From contig NZ_VCKW01000032.1 of NCBI RefSeq assembly GCF_005889715.1, forward strand, positions 1 through 47,805: a stretch of 47,805 nucleotides of DNA, in the 5' to 3' direction. A program made the position numbers and the translations under genes. The stretch comes from Actinomadura soli (GTDB lineage: Bacteria; Actinomycetota; Actinomycetes; Streptosporangiales; Streptosporangiaceae). Each line of letters begins with the position of its first letter. Position 1 is the first letter of the stretch. Shown here in pieces: positions 45,021-47,805 of the stretch. The notes beneath the pieces were generated by a model. That model was not told where the DNA came from. It saw only the letters and a program-made list of their open reading frames with translations, and did not search any database.

Positions 45021-47665
45021 TGACACAGCCCAGCACTCAGCGCGGCCAGGGGGCCGCCGCAGACGTCGACCTGCCCACCCAGTACCGACCGGCGGACGTG
45101 GAAGGCCGCCTCTACGACCGGTGGGTATCGGCGGGGCTGTTCACCGCGGGGCAGGACGGCCCCCCGTTCTCGATCGTGATCCCGCCGCCGAACGTCACCG
45201 GCTCGCTGCACATGGGGCACGCGCTCGACCACTCCATCCAGGACACCCTCGTCCGGCGGCGCCGCATGCAGGGGCACGCGACGGTCTGGGTGCCCGGCAT
45301 GGACCACGCGGGCATCGCCACCCAGAACGTGGTGGAGCGCGAGCTGGCCAAGGAGGGCCTGTCGCGGCACGACCTCGGACGCGAGGCGTTCGTCGAGCGG
45401 GTGTGGCAGTGGAAGGCGGAGTCCGGCGGCCGGATCCTCGGCCAGATGCGGCGCCTCGGCGACGGCGTCGACTGGACGCGCGAGGCGTTCACGATGGACG
45501 ACGACCGTGCCAGGGCCGTCCGGACGATCTTCAAGCGGCTGTTCGACGACGGGCTCATCCACCGCGCGGAGCGCATCATCAACTGGTGCCCGCGCTGCCT
45601 GACGGCCCTGTCCGACATCGAGGTCGAGCACGAGGACGTCGACGGCGAGCTGGTCTCCATCCGCTACGGGTCGGACGACCAGGAGGGTGACGACGCGATC
45701 GTCGTCGCGACGACGCGGGCGGAGACGATGCTCGGCGACGCCGCCGTCGCCGTCCATCCGGGGGACCCCCGGTACGCGCACATGGTCGGCCGGGAGATCG
45801 AGCTTCCGCTGACCGGCCGCCGTATCCCCGTCGTGGCCGACGAGCACGTCGACCCCGAGTTCGGAACGGGCGCCGTGAAGGTGACCCCGGCGCACGACCC
45901 GAACGACTTCGAGATCGGGCGGCGCCACGCGCTGGCGTCCCTGCCGGTCATGGACGAGCGCGGCGTCGTCACCGCGTCCGGGCCGTTCGAGGGCCTCGAC
46001 CGGTTCGAGGCGCGCCCGGCGGTCGTGGCCGCGCTGCGCGAGCAGGGCCGGATCGTCAAGGAGGTCCGCCCGTACAAGCACTCGGTCGGCCACTGCCAGC
46101 GCTGCGCCACGGTCGTCGAGCCGCGCGTGTCGCTGCAGTGGTTCGTGAAGGTCGAGTCGCTGGCGCGGGAGGCGGGCGACGCCGTCCGCGACGGCCGGGT
46201 CAAGATCCACCCGCCGGAGATGGCGGCCCGCTACTTCGAGTGGGTCGACAACATGCACGACTGGTGCATCAGCCGGCAGCTGTGGTGGGGGCACCGCATC
46301 CCCGTCTGGTACGGGCCGGACGGCGAGGTCGTCTGCCCGGGCCCGGACGAGGAGCCGCCCGCCGGCTGGACGCAGGACACCGACGTCCTCGACACCTGGT
46401 TCTCCTCGGCGCTGTGGCCGTTCTCCACGCTCGGCTGGCCCGACGAGACCGACGACCTGAAGCGGTTCTACCCGACGTCCGTGCTGGTCACCGGGTACGA
46501 CATCCTGTTCTTCTGGGTCGCCAGGATGATGATGTTCGGGCTGTATGCGATGGACGGCGTCCAGCCGTTCGACACGATCGCCCTGCACGGGATGGTCCGC
46601 GACCAGTACGGCAAGAAGATGTCCAAGTCGTTCGGGAACGTCATCGACCCGCTCGACTGGATCGACGAGTACGGCGCGGACGCGACCCGGTTCACGCTGC
46701 TGCGCGGCGCGAACCCGGGCGGCGACGTCCCGGTGGCGGAGCAGTGGGCGCAGGGGTCGCGCAACTTCTGCAACAAGCTGTGGAACGCGACGCGGTTCGC
46801 GCTCATCAACGGCGCGCACGTCCGCGGCGAGATGCCCGAGAAAGTGACGACCGTGGACGCCTGGGTCCTGTCCCGCCTCCAGACGGTCATCGCCGAGGTG
46901 GACGTCCACCTGGAGTCCTACGACTTCGCGAAGGCGTGCGAGGCGCTCTACCACTTCGCGTGGGACGAGGTCTGCGACTGGTACGTCGAGCTGGCCAAGG
47001 TCCAGCTGGCCGACGACCGGGCCGAGGCGACGCGCCGCGTGCTCGGCGAGGTGCTCGACAAGCTGCTGCGGCTGCTGCACCCGGTGATCCCCTTCGTGAC
47101 CGAGGAGCTGTGGACGGCTCTATGCATGACACCGTCCGAACCCACCTCCGGCGGCGAGACGATCGTCACCGCGCCGTGGCCGTCCGCCGAGCCCGGACGG
47201 GCCGACAAGGACGCCGAGGCGCTCGTCGAGTCGCTGCAGCGGCTTGTCACGGAGGTCCGGCGGTTCCGCGCCGACCAGGGTCTCAAGCCGGGCCAGAAGG
47301 TCGCGGCGGCGCTGGAGTGGAGCGGCTCGCCGCTCGCGGCGCACGAGGAGGGCGTCCGCGCGCTCCTGCGCCTCACCGAGCCGGGTGAGGGCTTCGCGGC
47401 GACCGCGTCGCTGCCCGTCGAGGACGTGGTCGTCCGGCTCGACACGGCGGGCGCGATCGACGTCGCCGCCGAGCGCAGGCGGCTGGAGAAGGACCTCGCC
47501 GCCGCCCGCAAGGAGGTGGAGCAGGTCGGCCGGAAGCTCGGCAACGAGGCGTTCATGGCGAAGGCGCCGGAGGCGGTCGTCGCCAAGAACCGGGACCGGC
47601 TCGCGCAGGCCGAGGCGGACATCAGGCGCCTGGAGTCGCAGCTGACCGCGCTGCCCGCGGGCTGA
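45020..47665 (+). CDS. valS: valyl-tRNA synthetase
   Basis: The 881-aa class I enzyme charges tRNA-Val. The HIGH motif is HMGH at 64-67 ([18 protein letters not shown]) and KMSKS is at 533-537 ([15 protein letters not shown]). [20 protein letters not shown], the editing domain ([37 protein letters not shown]), WFVKVESLA and the C-terminal coiled coil ([22 protein letters not shown]) are all present. The GTG at 45020 is used because conserved sequence begins soon after; upstream in-frame codons belong to the promoter. No ribosome site is seen, as expected for a leaderless mRNA. folC follows 31 bp downstream, the usual actinobacterial order. Confidence 0.97.
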   Translation: MTQPSTQRGQGAAADVDLPTQYRPADVEGRLYDRWVSAGLFTAGQDGPPFSIVIPPPNVTGSLHMGHALDHSIQDTLVRRRRMQGHATVWVPGMDHAGIATQNVVERELAKEGLSRHDLGREAFVERVWQWKAESGGRILGQMRRLGDGVDWTREAFTMDDDRARAVRTIFKRLFDDGLIHRAERIINWCPRCLTALSDIEVEHEDVDGELVSIRYGSDDQEGDDAIVVATTRAETMLGDAAVAVHPGDPRYAHMVGREIELPLTGRRIPVVADEHVDPEFGTGAVKVTPAHDPNDFEIGRRHALASLPVMDERGVVTASGPFEGLDRFEARPAVVAALREQGRIVKEVRPYKHSVGHCQRCATVVEPRVSLQWFVKVESLAREAGDAVRDGRVKIHPPEMAARYFEWVDNMHDWCISRQLWWGHRIPVWYGPDGEVVCPGPDEEPPAGWTQDTDVLDTWFSSALWPFSTLGWPDETDDLKRFYPTSVLVTGYDILFFWVARMMMFGLYAMDGVQPFDTIALHGMVRDQYGKKMSKSFGNVIDPLDWIDEYGADATRFTLLRGANPGGDVPVAEQWAQGSRNFCNKLWNATRFALINGAHVRGEMPEKVTTVDAWVLSRLQTVIAEVDVHLESYDFAKACEALYHFAWDEVCDWYVELAKVQLADDRAEATRRVLGEVLDKLLRLLHPVIPFVTEELWTALCMTPSEPTSGGETIVTAPWPSAEPGRADKDAEALVESLQRLVTEVRRFRADQGLKPGQKVAAALEWSGSPLAAHEEGVRALLRLTEPGEGFAATASLPVEDVVVRLDTAGAIDVAAERRRLEKDLAAARKEVEQVGRKLGNEAFMAKAPEAVVAKNRDRLAQAEADIRRLESQLTALPAG

Positions 47666-47696
47666 CCCGGCAGCCGAACCATCCATCGGGAGTGCC

Positions 47697-47805
47697 ATGG
47701 CCGAATCACCCGCTCGGTCCGACAGGCCGGACTCCTCGTCCGGCGATGACCTGAACGCGCCCCCGGTCGCCGGGGAGGGCGATCCGCCGGACGAGGAGTC
47801 CGGCC
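47697..47805 (+). CDS. folC: N-terminus of folylpolyglutamate/dihydrofolate synthase (cut by window edge)
   Basis: The frame from the ATG at 47697 stays open to the window edge (36 codons): MAESPARSDRPDSSSGDDLN and an acidic, Pro-rich stretch. This disordered N-terminus alone is not diagnostic. The call rests on position just after valS, where folC stands in most actinobacteria. GGGAG lies about 5 nt upstream. Confidence 0.5.
   Translation, partial: MAESPARSDRPDSSSGDDLNAPPVAGEGDPPDEESG

Overview
The window is chromosomal DNA of a high-GC actinomycete. Frequent GTG starts, strong third-position GC, a SARP-type regulator, a 2-methylisoborneol (earthy odour) operon, a secreted chitinase with CBM2 and FnIII modules and the order tig-clpP1-clpP2-clpX-valS-folC all point to a filamentous soil actinobacterium. 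A genus such as Actinomadura or another Streptosporangiales member fits, but that is inference from gene content. I see no CRISPR array, transposase, phage structural gene or rRNA gene.

Positions 1-12.9k are accessory. In order they hold a truncated luciferase-like monooxygenase, a small membrane protein, a secreted ExeM/NucH-type nuclease, an IPT-domain membrane protein, a nitrilase-superfamily hydrolase with an unfamiliar N-terminal domain, a winged-helix regulator, an imine-reductase-like enzyme divergent from a large SARP/STAND/TPR regulator, the 2-MIB pair (methyltransferase and cyclase) and an EamA transporter.

Positions 12.9-18.7k hold a MarR regulator with a Cys-rich tail and a doubled palindromic operator over its start, then a selenium block: selA, and converging on it a formate dehydrogenase with an in-frame UGA. 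That UGA is followed 12 nt later by a hairpin with a GGUCU loop, a canonical-looking bacterial SECIS. A small protein with two CxxCGGTGR modules diverges from the dehydrogenase.

Positions 18.7-29.2k hold an SDR, a secreted DUF4360-like protein whose promoter is overlapped by a near-consensus iron box, a RibD/DHFR-family gene lying between two 52-bp imperfect direct repeats (one is the terminator of tRNA-Gly), tRNA-Gly(TCC), tRNA-Pro(TGG), an alanyl-tRNA synthetase outside the usual alaS neighbourhood with a switch-like leader, a divergent HxlR/YceI pair with a strong palindrome, and a membrane-anchored STAND/TPR protein.

Positions 29.2-38.5k hold a GH18 chitinase with a 14-bp palindromic operator, a MarR/cupin divergent pair with two operator-like repeats, a two-component system, a small frameshifted gene, the RNA-binding protein Tex and a DMT-type membrane protein.

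Positions 38.5k to the end are core genome: trigger factor, ClpP1, ClpP2 and ClpX (with a ClgR-type box ahead of clpP1), a second two-component system, a probably leaderless valS, and the start of folC. The core block handles protein folding and turnover. The accessory part combines secreted degradative enzymes, a volatile terpenoid, selenium-dependent formate oxidation and several self-contained regulator/target pairs.
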